Assembly: GCA_937132085.1 (NCBI GenBank)
Contig: CAKZNV010000009.1
Location: forward strand, 1 to 52,607
Reading direction: 5' to 3'
DNA: 52,607 bases
DNA from: an uncultured Rubritalea sp.
GTDB lineage: Bacteria > Verrucomicrobiota > Verrucomicrobiia > Verrucomicrobiales > Akkermansiaceae
This document shows positions 27,801-34,246 of the stretch, piece after piece. The translations under genes and the position numbers were made by a program. The notes under the pieces were generated by a model. It saw only the letters and a program-made list of their open reading frames with translations, was not told where the DNA came from and ran no database searches. How positions within the stretch are numbered: the stretch's first letter is position 1; every line of letters starts with the position of its first letter.

Positions 27801-28159
27801 TCGTCTCTTCAGGTGCGGGAGCTGAATCTCAGAAAGTGATCGGTGCATCTGTGTTCGGAGGTATGCTAGCTGCGACAGTGATCTGTTTAGCAACGGTGCC
27901 ATTGATGTATTATTTCATTCAGAAGACCGTTGAAGGGCAGTGGTTTAAGCCTGCTAGAGCTAATGCTGAAGAGATGACTGAGGAAGAGCCTGCTACACCA
28001 GCTCTAGATGAAACTCCGAAGAACGACGTCACTAAGAGCATTTCTAAGAAGACGCCTAAGAAGACGCCTAAGAAGTCAGAGCCTAAGCAAAAAACTAGGC
28101 CAGAAGCGGTAAAAACAGAGGAGAAAAGCTCAGATGTGAAAAAGGAAGATAGCGAGTAA
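24851..28159 (+). CDS. RND multidrug efflux pump, HAE1 family (AcrB/MexF type)
   Basis: The 1102-residue inner-membrane pump begins M-F-S-V-F-F-I-R-R-P, the standard start of HAE1 proteins. The proton-relay residues are Asp409 and Asp410 in I-V-V-D-D-S-I and Lys935 in L-S-T-K-S-A-I-L-I; these match Asp407, Asp408 and Lys940 of AcrB. Two periplasmic porter/docking loops are present with twelve membrane spans. It is about 50 residues longer than AcrB because of a Lys/Glu/Pro-rich C-terminal tail with a TPKK tandem repeat (around 28050-28080). The frame could open at 24803, but that is the end of the adaptor gene; 24851 is the true start. Substrates are unknown. Confidence 0.95.
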   Translation: MFSVFFIRRPIMATVISIVIVLGGLLALNKISISRYPDLAPPTIKVGAVYPGANAQSIASEVAATIEQEINGLEGMLYMSSVSSNDGRYELTVTFSPDVDLDTANVLVQNRVSSAEGRLPESVKRQGVSVNKVSSAVAMYISLYSPDGVYDDQFLSNYVSQRVQDELARVKGVGNVQTFGAGQFSMRLWLNPEKLSSYNLTASDVINAVKEQNVQVAGGRLGATPSGQDTAYTYTVNVSGKLSEVEEFQEVIVYSSKSGRIIRLKDVARVELGSDLYDISSQFNGKSSTTIAIYQSPGSNIIDVTDGVKAKLKELSESFPQGLEYKVMYDNTDVVNASIHEVVITLIVALILVIFTVYVFLQNFRATLIPAITIPVSLIGTFAVLLVAGYSLNQLTLFGLVLVIGIVVDDSIVVVENTTKWIAEGFKPKDAAIKAMKEVSGPVVATTLVLLAVFVPTMFMGGITGMLFKQFAVTISIATVFSSINALTLSPALCAILLREQKPAKGLFKGFNSLLEKVTNGYLWITRGSIRFALLSVIFVIGLSAYAIYGMQKLPTGFVPQEDEGWCMVNLQLPDGASLARTKEATEEVNQMIASVDGVQDCIAISGYSIIDGAASSNTGFFLVTFKPWNEREEPHLSQAAILSQLNRKLFGLRQGISYAFPMPSLPGVGNSGGFTYMLQDRSGEGLEKLEATGRSFMTELSADPGIASANMTFRSTVPQVTVNVDREQVLKSNVSLAEVYSTLQIYLGSAYVNDFSDFGKIFQVTAQADSSFRNDINAINKLKVRSKDGKMIPLNSLVSVEESLGPQTVSRFNLYPSVKIMGSAAPGTSSGEALTKIENLSAKKLPSGYGYSWADLSYQQKSAQGGSTAIFALAILLVFLFLSAQYESWSLPISVVMAVPVAILGAVIAVNIGGYDNNVYTQIGIVLLIGLSTKSAILIVEFAKQLREDGMSIFDAAIQATKLRFRAVLMTAFSFILGVIPLLVSSGAGAESQKVIGASVFGGMLAATVICLATVPLMYYFIQKTVEGQWFKPARANAEEMTEEEPATPALDETPKNDVTKSISKKTPKKTPKKSEPKQKTRPEAVKTEEKSSDVKKEDSE

Positions 28160-28170
28160 CAAGATAGAAG

Positions 28171-28806
28171 ATGGTTTCAGCAGACATAAAAATCAAGTCT
28201 TTAGCCTTACTTATGGCCGAGCTAGTGCTTATAGCTAGTTCAGCGGTATGGCCTGAAATTCACTCGGATTCTTATGTGCCTGTTGTTGTGTATACTATTT
28301 TACTCTGCGCTGGAGGCTATGTTCTGTCTAATTCACAGAAGTGGATGGCCTATTATTTGGCTGTGTCGGTGATCGTAGTGATTACTACGTATCAAGGTCA
28401 TTGGTTGACGCAAGTAGCTAATATTGTATCGATAACCATCATTTATGTGATGTTGTTTTACCAAGTGGTGAAGCATAGTTTTTTTAAATCGAACATAAGT
28501 AGAGTCGATCAGATTATATCAGGTATCGTAGGTTACCTTTTGTTAGGTCTCTTTTGGGCGCTGCAGTATCGTTGGTTAGATGTGCTTAGCGATGATGGCT
28601 TTTTAAACACAGTGACCAATAAAGCGCTAGATGCAGCTGACCAAGTATACTTCTCTTTCGTGACTCTGACTACTTTAGGTTACGGAGAAATTTTACCAAC
28701 AAGCCCAATTGCTAAGGTGCTGGTGTTATTTACATCGGTCTCAGGAACACTCTACTTAGCAGTATTCATCGCTTGCATTATAGGGAGTAAGGGGAGCAAG
28801 GCGTAG
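28171..28806 (+). CDS. Ion-channel protein with potassium-type selectivity filter
   Basis: The 211-residue membrane protein has four N-terminal hydrophobic segments (about 10-28, 35-52, 57-75 and 82-101), then a pore module: helix 115-135, a pore loop carrying T-T-L-G-Y-G-E (167-173), and a last helix (183-205). The filter T-x-G-Y-G is that of potassium channels; Glu instead of the usual Asp after it is an accepted variant. It lacks a regulatory RCK domain. It starts 11 bp after the pump gene and is probably the fourth gene of the efflux operon, where it could balance charge. It ends next to the convergent DUF900 pseudogene with no room for a separate terminator. Confidence 0.85.
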   Translation: MVSADIKIKSLALLMAELVLIASSAVWPEIHSDSYVPVVVYTILLCAGGYVLSNSQKWMAYYLAVSVIVVITTYQGHWLTQVANIVSITIIYVMLFYQVVKHSFFKSNISRVDQIISGIVGYLLLGLFWALQYRWLDVLSDDGFLNTVTNKALDAADQVYFSFVTLTTLGYGEILPTSPIAKVLVLFTSVSGTLYLAVFIACIIGSKGSKA

Positions 28807-29732
28807 CTATTTTACTAGAGTCTTTAGCTTTTTAGGGTAGTCTTTAGGGAAGCTCCAGTAAAGATGGTCAGCTTTTCTCTCTAGACCTCGATATTTTGGT
28901 GATGATTTTATTTTGAGGAGCAGAATCAAATCTGAGCTAGTCCATGGGCTAGAGCGAAAGTAGCTATGACCGTTATGAATGAAAGCTCGTTTATCTGCTG
29001 AAACATCGATGAAGTCTAGGTGTTTATGGTTCAATACCCAGTTATTCACACGCTCAGAGTGGGGTTTCGCTTCGGCCATTTGGCCTAAGCGCTTCGTCTG
29101 CAAAATAAGCTGAGATAGGTTCAGCGCTTTGTTTTTGTGGCCCAAGAATACGCCATTACCACTCCATGATCATCAAGATATTCAGAAAATTCTGCACTAA
29201 CCAATAATGGGTTTTCAAATAAGGTCCTATAGCCATTGATGAAAATGACAACATCTTTAGATTTAGTTTTTTTGAGCTTTGCGTTGAGGAGTTTTATGAA
29301 CTTGTCATCGGCTATTACACTAGAGGTATCATCGTCTAGACTTGCCAGCTCCCCATAGATATTGGTGCTTTTTAAAACGCCAATTTCTTTCACATTGCTT
29401 AATGTGATCGGTTTCTTTTTTGCTCCACTAGACTGGTGCAGGTGGTTGACCTGTGCCTGACCGATACGGACGAATGTGCTTTGCTCAGATGAATAGCGAG
29501 TAGGGTAATCTGCGTTTCTAGAAGGTAGTCTGTCTGTTGCGAATAGAATGTGTTTTGTGCTAGAGAGTTTAGACGTCGTGTTGTCCTTTTTAGTATTCTG
29601 AATCTTAATGATCTCGGGTGTCTTCATCCCAAAGATATTAGCCTTAGGGGTGGGGACACAAGATATGAGGAGGCCTATAGAGAGAAAAAATAATGAACGA
29701 GATAGTCCGGTAAAGGTTAATAGGTTCGGCAT
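28807..29732 (-). pseudogene. Broken DUF900 alpha/beta-hydrolase lipoprotein gene
   Basis: Two frames carry the two ends of one DUF900 protein. The first (29732 to 29121, 203 residues) has a lipoprotein signal with lipobox L-L-I-S-C, the family's FATDRLPSRNADY segment and V-V-I-F-I-N-G-Y-R-T, then stops after A-Y-S-W. The second (29145 to 28807, 112 residues) contains NKALNLSQ, D-F-I-D-V-S-A and NGHSYFRSSPWTSSDLILL, which in the family follow the catalytic region. The Gly-His-Ser-Met-Gly nucleophile region expected between them is absent, so an internal deletion of perhaps 70-100 codons, out of frame, has destroyed the enzyme. It is last in the feo operon. Remnant function cannot be excluded. 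Confidence 0.65.
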
Positions 29733-29750
29733 GATTCTGATGATACAATG

Positions 29751-29900
29751 TTAGTCCTTCTTCGCTAAGTTTTTGACGTCACAGTGGCAGCTTGAGCTAC
29801 AGCTGTTACTATTCTTCTTCTTTCTCAAGATCTTCACTAGGAAGATAATCAAAGTAAGGAAGACGATGCCGAGGGCGGCGATGGATTGTATATTGTCCAT
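29751..29900 (-). CDS. FeoB-associated Cys-rich membrane protein
   Basis: The 49-residue product, translated from an ATG at 29900, is one membrane helix (about residues 7-24, AALGIVFLTLIIFLVKIL) followed by K-K-K-N-S-N-S-C and the Cys/His cluster Cys34, Cys38, His39, Cys40. This is the pattern of the FeoB_associated family (short anchored Cys-rich peptides next to feoB), thought to assist or regulate ferrous iron transport. It lies 23 bp downstream of the feoB stop in the same operon, which strongly supports the call despite its short length. Confidence 0.85.
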   Translation of the reverse strand: MDNIQSIAALGIVFLTLIIFLVKILRKKKNSNSCSSSCHCDVKNLAKKD

Positions 29901-29923
29901 GGGATTGATCCTTTAGTTCATTC

Positions 29924-31876
29924 TTAGGAATAGCCTAGCATTAGGCCGACTTGGTATACGAGTAGGGCGGCTACGTAGGCGAAGCCTGACATGCCGACTA
30001 GTTGTCCTGCAGCCCATTTCCATGAGCTAGTCTCTCGCATGACGACTACCGTGGTAGGGAAACACTGAAGAGCGTAGATGAAGAATACTAACAGACTCAG
30101 AAGCGTAAGTGGAGTGTAGAGCTTTTGCCCTTCCTTGGTGTTCTCGCTGTCGTTGAGTCGTTTATTGAGTCGTTTCGGCCAGGTTGCTGTTGCCATTTTC
30201 TCGCGGAGTTTCTGATCCATGATTTCCTCGTCTTCTTCCTCGATAGAGAAGGTGATGGCGAGGCTGGAAATGAAGACTTCACGAGCTGCGAATGAGGTGA
30301 GGACGGCAGTGCCTGTGCGCCAGTCGTAGCCGAGTGGCTCCATGACAGGTTCGATGCCTTTACCAATCTGGCCCATGTAGGATTGTTCTAAAGCGAGTGC
30401 TGAATCGTCTGCTGCTGGTGATCCTTCGGCTGGTTTTGGGTAGGTCTGGAGAGCCCAGAGTAGTATGGAAATTCCGAGGATGACAGTTCCTGCACGTTTT
30501 AAGAATGAGTAGGCTCGGCCTGCGATGTGGCGGAATAGGTAATCGAGCTGTGGCTTGCGGAATGGTGGCAGCTCTAGCATGAAGTGACTCTCAGTCTGGT
30601 CTTCTCGGAGCTTTTTGCTGAGGATCTTAGATGCAATAAGTGCCGTGATGATGCCTGTTGCGTAGATAGCTATCATGATGCCAGCCTTAGTCCATGCACT
30701 GGTGTCCGGTAAGAGTAGAGCGACGATGGTTGTGTAAACTGGGATACGTGCTGAGCAGCTCATCCATGGGGCGATGAGAATGGTGATGAGACGTTCTCTG
30801 GCGCTGTTAATCGTGCGTGCTGCCATGATGCCTGGTATGGCACATGCGTGGGAGCTGAGTAGAGGAAGAAACGCTCTGCCACTGAGTCCTGCTCTGGACA
30901 TAATTCCATCCATCAAATAGGCCGCTCTGCTCATATAGCCACTGCTCTCCATGAGGCCGATGAAGAAGAATAGCATGATGATCTGAGGGAGGAAAATGAC
31001 GGTTCCTTTGAGTCCTTCGATGATTCCGCTGGTCATGAGATCGCGTAGATCTCCAGCTGGCATGATGCCTCCTACCCAGTCTGAGATGACATCGAAAAAG
31101 CTCTCGACCCAGTTCATAGGATACTCAGAGAGAGTGAAAATAGTGTAGAACACAGCGAGCATGATACCGATGAAACTGATCCAACCTGTAAAGGGATGGA
31201 GGAACCAACGGTCGAGCTTATCTGTGGTGGTGAGAGTGTCTTCAGTCTCACGTCTAGCAGCTAGTTGGCAGACAGTTTTGATCTTTTCTGTGCGCTGCTT
31301 GTCTTGCTGGATAAGGTCAGTTTCGGTGTCTAGCCAGCTCGGCTGAGCGAGGTTAGGTAGAGGTAAACGTAGCGCTTGCTTCAGCTCTATCAGGCCTTTG
31401 TTGTTATTCGCTTGGATGGGAACGACGGGGACACCGAGTTCCTCAGAAATAATGGTCGGGTCGAGGCGGATGCCTTTTTTCTCGGCCACATCCACCATGT
31501 TCAGAGCGATTACGACAGGGATGTCTAGCTCGATGAGGTGAAGGGTGAGTTGGAGATGGCGTTCTAGTGCGGAAGCATCGACTACATTGACGATGAGGTC
31601 TGGAACTGCTTCGCCTTCTTGAGCTCCGAGTAGCACGTCGCTAGTGACTTTTTCATCAGGCGATTCTGGGCTGAGAGTGTAGCAGCCGGGAAGGTCTGCT
31701 ATGTTGACCTTGCGTCCATGCGGAGTGCGGAAAGTGCCAGTTTTCTTAGTGACAGTGACGCCTGAGTAATTGCCAACTTTCTGGTTTTCTCCGGTAAGAG
31801 CGTTAAATAAAGTGGTTTTACCGGTGTTTGGATTCCCTACGAGGGCAATCGTTTCATACTCTGTAGAGTCAGACAT
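29924..31876 (-). CDS. feoB: Ferrous iron transporter FeoB
   Basis: The 650-residue protein joins a cytosolic GTPase domain to a permease. G-motifs: G1 in A-L-V-G-N-P-N-T-G-K-T (11-21), G3 D-L-P-G (61-64) and G4 N-M-V-D (126-129). The membrane part has two Gate-like repeats with conserved segments such as FLPLLSSHACAIPGIMAAR and F-A-A-R-E-V-F-I-S. It is shorter than E. coli FeoB (773) but within the family range. The operon order feoA-feoB-Cys-rich partner is standard, with 30 bp between feoA and feoB. The Fur-box-like palindrome upstream of feoA should repress the whole unit in iron-replete cells. Confidence 0.96.
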   Translation of the reverse strand: MSDSTEYETIALVGNPNTGKTTLFNALTGENQKVGNYSGVTVTKKTGTFRTPHGRKVNIADLPGCYTLSPESPDEKVTSDVLLGAQEGEAVPDLIVNVVDASALERHLQLTLHLIELDIPVVIALNMVDVAEKKGIRLDPTIISEELGVPVVPIQANNNKGLIELKQALRLPLPNLAQPSWLDTETDLIQQDKQRTEKIKTVCQLAARRETEDTLTTTDKLDRWFLHPFTGWISFIGIMLAVFYTIFTLSEYPMNWVESFFDVISDWVGGIMPAGDLRDLMTSGIIEGLKGTVIFLPQIIMLFFFIGLMESSGYMSRAAYLMDGIMSRAGLSGRAFLPLLSSHACAIPGIMAARTINSARERLITILIAPWMSCSARIPVYTTIVALLLPDTSAWTKAGIMIAIYATGIITALIASKILSKKLREDQTESHFMLELPPFRKPQLDYLFRHIAGRAYSFLKRAGTVILGISILLWALQTYPKPAEGSPAADDSALALEQSYMGQIGKGIEPVMEPLGYDWRTGTAVLTSFAAREVFISSLAITFSIEEEDEEIMDQKLREKMATATWPKRLNKRLNDSENTKEGQKLYTPLTLLSLLVFFIYALQCFPTTVVVMRETSSWKWAAGQLVGMSGFAYVAALLVYQVGLMLGYS

Positions 31877-31906
31877 ACAGCTAGTTTTTAGCGGCTAGTG
31901 TTTAAT

Positions 31907-32167
31907 TTAGGCTGGGCAGACAACGATCTGATCAGCTAATTTACGGTTTAGTGCGAGTTTTACTCCACACACTGTGCAGATCATGTTTCTGCCATTGGAG
32001 TGCTTTTTCACTTCCATAGATTCACAAAATCCCATGTCACGTAATTGCTTACAAGCATTACCTACCAAGGTCTGAACACGAAAATTACAACCAACACTCG
32101 CTTGGGCAAGCGTTTGTGCAGTTTGTGCATTCTCGATTAAGATTTCGTTGGCTAGGGCGCTTTTCAT
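31907..32167 (-). CDS. feoA: FeoA-family protein, Cys-rich
   Basis: The 86-residue product has the SH3-like FeoA fold signature from about residue 26: G-C-N-F-R-V, then L-R-D-M-G-F-C, then C-T-V-C-G-V-K-L-A-L-N-R and A-D-Q-I-V-V. FeoA supports FeoB activity in the cytosol. It has an extra N-terminal helix of about 25 residues and six Cys in 86 residues (27, 39, 48, 64, 67, 84), including a C-x-x-C, which is more than usual and could let it sense iron or redox state. The start at 32167 directly follows the region carrying the Fur-box-like palindrome. Confidence 0.82.
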   Translation of the reverse strand: MKSALANEILIENAQTAQTLAQASVGCNFRVQTLVGNACKQLRDMGFCESMEVKKHSNGRNMICTVCGVKLALNRKLADQIVVCPA

Positions 32168-32225
32168 GACTTCTGGAGATACATAAACCTAATTGAGACT
32201 GGTTTGCAACTAATAATTGATCGTT

Positions 32226-32244
32226 ATTGAGAATTAATCTCAAT
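32226..32244. promoter_or_regulatory. Fur-box-like operator upstream of feoA
   Basis: ATTGAGAATTAATCTCAAT is a perfect 7-5-7 inverted repeat lying 59 bp before the feoA start and after the nitroreductase stop. Its core T-G-A-G-A-A-T-n-A-A-T-C-T-C-A closely fits the 7-1-7 Fur consensus (TGATAATnATTATCA, often TGAGAATnATTCTCA). Binding is inferred from the match and from the iron-uptake genes behind it. Confidence 0.75.
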
Positions 32245-32288
32245 CTCTGCTTATCTGTGGTTTAGAGCGACAAAATATGCTGAAAGGG

Positions 32289-32873
32289 TTACTTCCAGAT
32301 AACTTTGTCCGCCGCGGGCTTGCGGACCATTTTTGGCCAGGCTTTACCTTCCTTAGGATAGCCGATGTAGAGGAGGCCTAGACATTTGTCCTTGCTGCCG
32401 AGTTGCAGTGATTGTGCGAAATTTTCACCATAGCAGGCAGCTGGGGATGACCAGAAGAGTCCGACTCCTGCGGCACTTGCTGCTAGGTGCATGTTCTGGA
32501 CGGCACAGGCGACTGCTTCTATTTCTTCAATTTCTGGAATTTTTTCGTTGTCGCCAGGTGTCATGACGATGGCAGCTACGGCATGTGAAAAGAGTGGGTT
32601 TTTGCCCATCTTCTCATGCTTTTCTGGGCGGAACTCATCAGCTGGAGTTTCTGCCTGGTAGGCATCTTGTAGAGCTTTAGCTATTTCGTTTCGGCTGTCG
32701 CCACGATAAATGATGAATCTCCAAGGCTCAGTATGGCCATGGCTAGGCGCCCAGTTCGCACACTCAATGAGCGTGTCCCAAGTTTCTGATGAGATGGATT
32801 TTTCAGCATCCATATCGACAGGTTTGATGCTACGTCTATGTGCGATGAGTTCGGCTGCTTGATGAAGATTCAT
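32289..32873 (-). CDS. Nitroreductase-family FMN oxidoreductase
   Basis: The 194-residue cytosolic flavoprotein has the family pattern: an early R-R-S-I-K-P FMN-phosphate-binding segment (13-18), A-N-W-A-P-S-H-G-H-T-E-P-W-R-F (39-53), H-A-V-A-A-I-V, then Q-N-M-H-L-A-A-S-A-A-G-V-G-L-F-W and G-L-L-Y-I-G-Y-P. It reduces nitro or quinone compounds with NAD(P)H; the natural substrate is unknown. It is in the same direction as feoA, 121 bp upstream, but the Fur-box-like operator in between suggests separate control. The nearest upstream gene, gdhA, is divergent (107 bp between starts). Confidence 0.9.
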   Translation of the reverse strand: MNLHQAAELIAHRRSIKPVDMDAEKSISSETWDTLIECANWAPSHGHTEPWRFIIYRGDSRNEIAKALQDAYQAETPADEFRPEKHEKMGKNPLFSHAVAAIVMTPGDNEKIPEIEEIEAVACAVQNMHLAASAAGVGLFWSSPAACYGENFAQSLQLGSKDKCLGLLYIGYPKEGKAWPKMVRKPAADKVIWK

Positions 32874-32939
32874 GCCGGTGAAATTAGCTTTAAATCGCTG
32901 TGAGTCAAGAGCGAGAAAACAGTTTTCACTTTGCTGAAT

Positions 32940-32966
32940 TTTTACTTTAGTAAAATAGTTAACTAT
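32940..32966. promoter_or_regulatory. Two adjacent palindromes in front of gdhA
   Basis: TTTTACTTTAGTAAAA (32940-32955) is a perfect 7-2-7 palindrome, and ATAGTTAACTAT (32955-32966) is a perfect 12-bp palindrome sharing its first base. They end 14 bp before the gdhA ATG, in the 107 bp between the divergent nitroreductase and gdhA genes. They look like operator sites, but no known regulator is evident. Confidence 0.5.
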
Positions 32967-32980
32967 GCTTAAAGTGTCCC

Positions 32981-34243
32981 ATGAAAGAACAATTACTGCA
33001 ACATCCAGTATTTAAAATGGCGGCAGAGCAGTTCGATAGATCTGCTGATTTCCTTGGTCTAACAGAAGATGTTAGAGAGCGCTGTAAATGGCCCAAGCGA
33101 CTCATCACGGTGACGATTCCAGTGAAGAGAGATAGTGGAGAAACGGAGGTATTCTTTGGCTACAGAGTTCAGCATCACTTGAGTAGAGGACCAGTAAAGG
33201 GTGGGCTGAGATTTCACCCTAATGTGGATATCGGTGAAGTGGCTGCGCTAGCGATGTGGATGAACTGGAAGTGTGCTCTTATGGGCTTGCCTTTCGGTGG
33301 TGGTAAAGGTGGAGTGACTTGTGATCCTAGAACGATGAGTCCGCATGAGCTTGAGAATGTAACACGTAGATTTGCCTCTGAGATGTTGCCATTTATCGGT
33401 CCTGAAGTGGATGTAATGGCGCCTGATATGGGGACGAATGAGCAGACGATGGCATGGATCACGGATGTGTATTCTACTCATGCTGGGCATCTTGTTCCGG
33501 GGATTGTTACGGGTAAGCCTGTGATTCTTCAGGGCTCAGAGGGCAGAACTGCAGCGACTGGTCATGGTGTGGCGTTCCTTGCTGCTAGAGCGTTGAAGCG
33601 CATTGGTGTGAAGCATGATAGGGCGACTGCTGTGGTGCAGGGCTTTGGTAATGTGGGCTCTCATGCTGCTAGGACTCTAGAGTCTTATAGCATCAACGTG
33701 ATTGCAGTTTCTGACGTGAGTGGAGCGATTCATAATGCTGACGGATTAGATATTGAGACGCTGATGCAGTATGTGAAAGACACTGGCTCTGTGAAAGATT
33801 TCCCAGGTTCTGAGAGCATAGATCCGGAATCGATTCTTACAATGGAGTGTGATGTTCTTATGCCTTGTGCTCTAGAGCGTGTGATCACGGAGAAGAACGC
33901 GGCAGATCTGAAATGCAAAGTTTTAGCCGAAGGAGCCAATGGGCCAACAACTCCGAATGCGGATGCGATTATCGAGAAACGTGATGATATTTTCTTGATT
34001 CCAGATATTTTATGCAATGCTGGTGGTGTGACTGTTTCCTACTTTGAGTGGGTGCAGAACTTACAGCGTTTCCAATGGAGTGAGCAAGAGGTGCTCAGCA
34101 AGCTGGATACGATGCTAGCTCAGGCATTTGATAAAGTGGTGAACTATGCAAAATGGAATAAACTTCCTAACCGAGTGGCTGCTCTATCTCTTGGCATCAA
34201 AGAGGTGGCTGATGTTAAGAGCCAACGTGGACTCTATCCTTAA
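32981..34243 (+). CDS. gdhA: Glutamate dehydrogenase (Glu/Leu/Phe/Val family)
   Basis: The 420-residue enzyme converts 2-oxoglutarate and ammonium to glutamate, or the reverse. Visible residues: Lys74 in G-P-V-K-G-G-L-R-F, Lys97 in M-N-W-K-C, catalytic Lys109 in G-G-G-K-G-G and Asp149 in A-P-D-M-G-T-N. The Rossmann fingerprint is Q-G-F-G-N-V-G (219-225), and Asp244 at the end of the second strand (V-S-D-V) favours NAD over NADP. Leu or Phe dehydrogenase activity cannot be fully excluded, but the Lys/Lys/Asp set fits glutamate. The promoter region holds two palindromes. It is convergent with the PPC gene, with only 3 bp between stops. Confidence 0.93.
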   Translation: MKEQLLQHPVFKMAAEQFDRSADFLGLTEDVRERCKWPKRLITVTIPVKRDSGETEVFFGYRVQHHLSRGPVKGGLRFHPNVDIGEVAALAMWMNWKCALMGLPFGGGKGGVTCDPRTMSPHELENVTRRFASEMLPFIGPEVDVMAPDMGTNEQTMAWITDVYSTHAGHLVPGIVTGKPVILQGSEGRTAATGHGVAFLAARALKRIGVKHDRATAVVQGFGNVGSHAARTLESYSINVIAVSDVSGAIHNADGLDIETLMQYVKDTGSVKDFPGSESIDPESILTMECDVLMPCALERVITEKNAADLKCKVLAEGANGPTTPNADAIIEKRDDIFLIPDILCNAGGVTVSYFEWVQNLQRFQWSEQEVLSKLDTMLAQAFDKVVNYAKWNKLPNRVAALSLGIKEVADVKSQRGLYP

Positions 34244-34246
34244 GAC

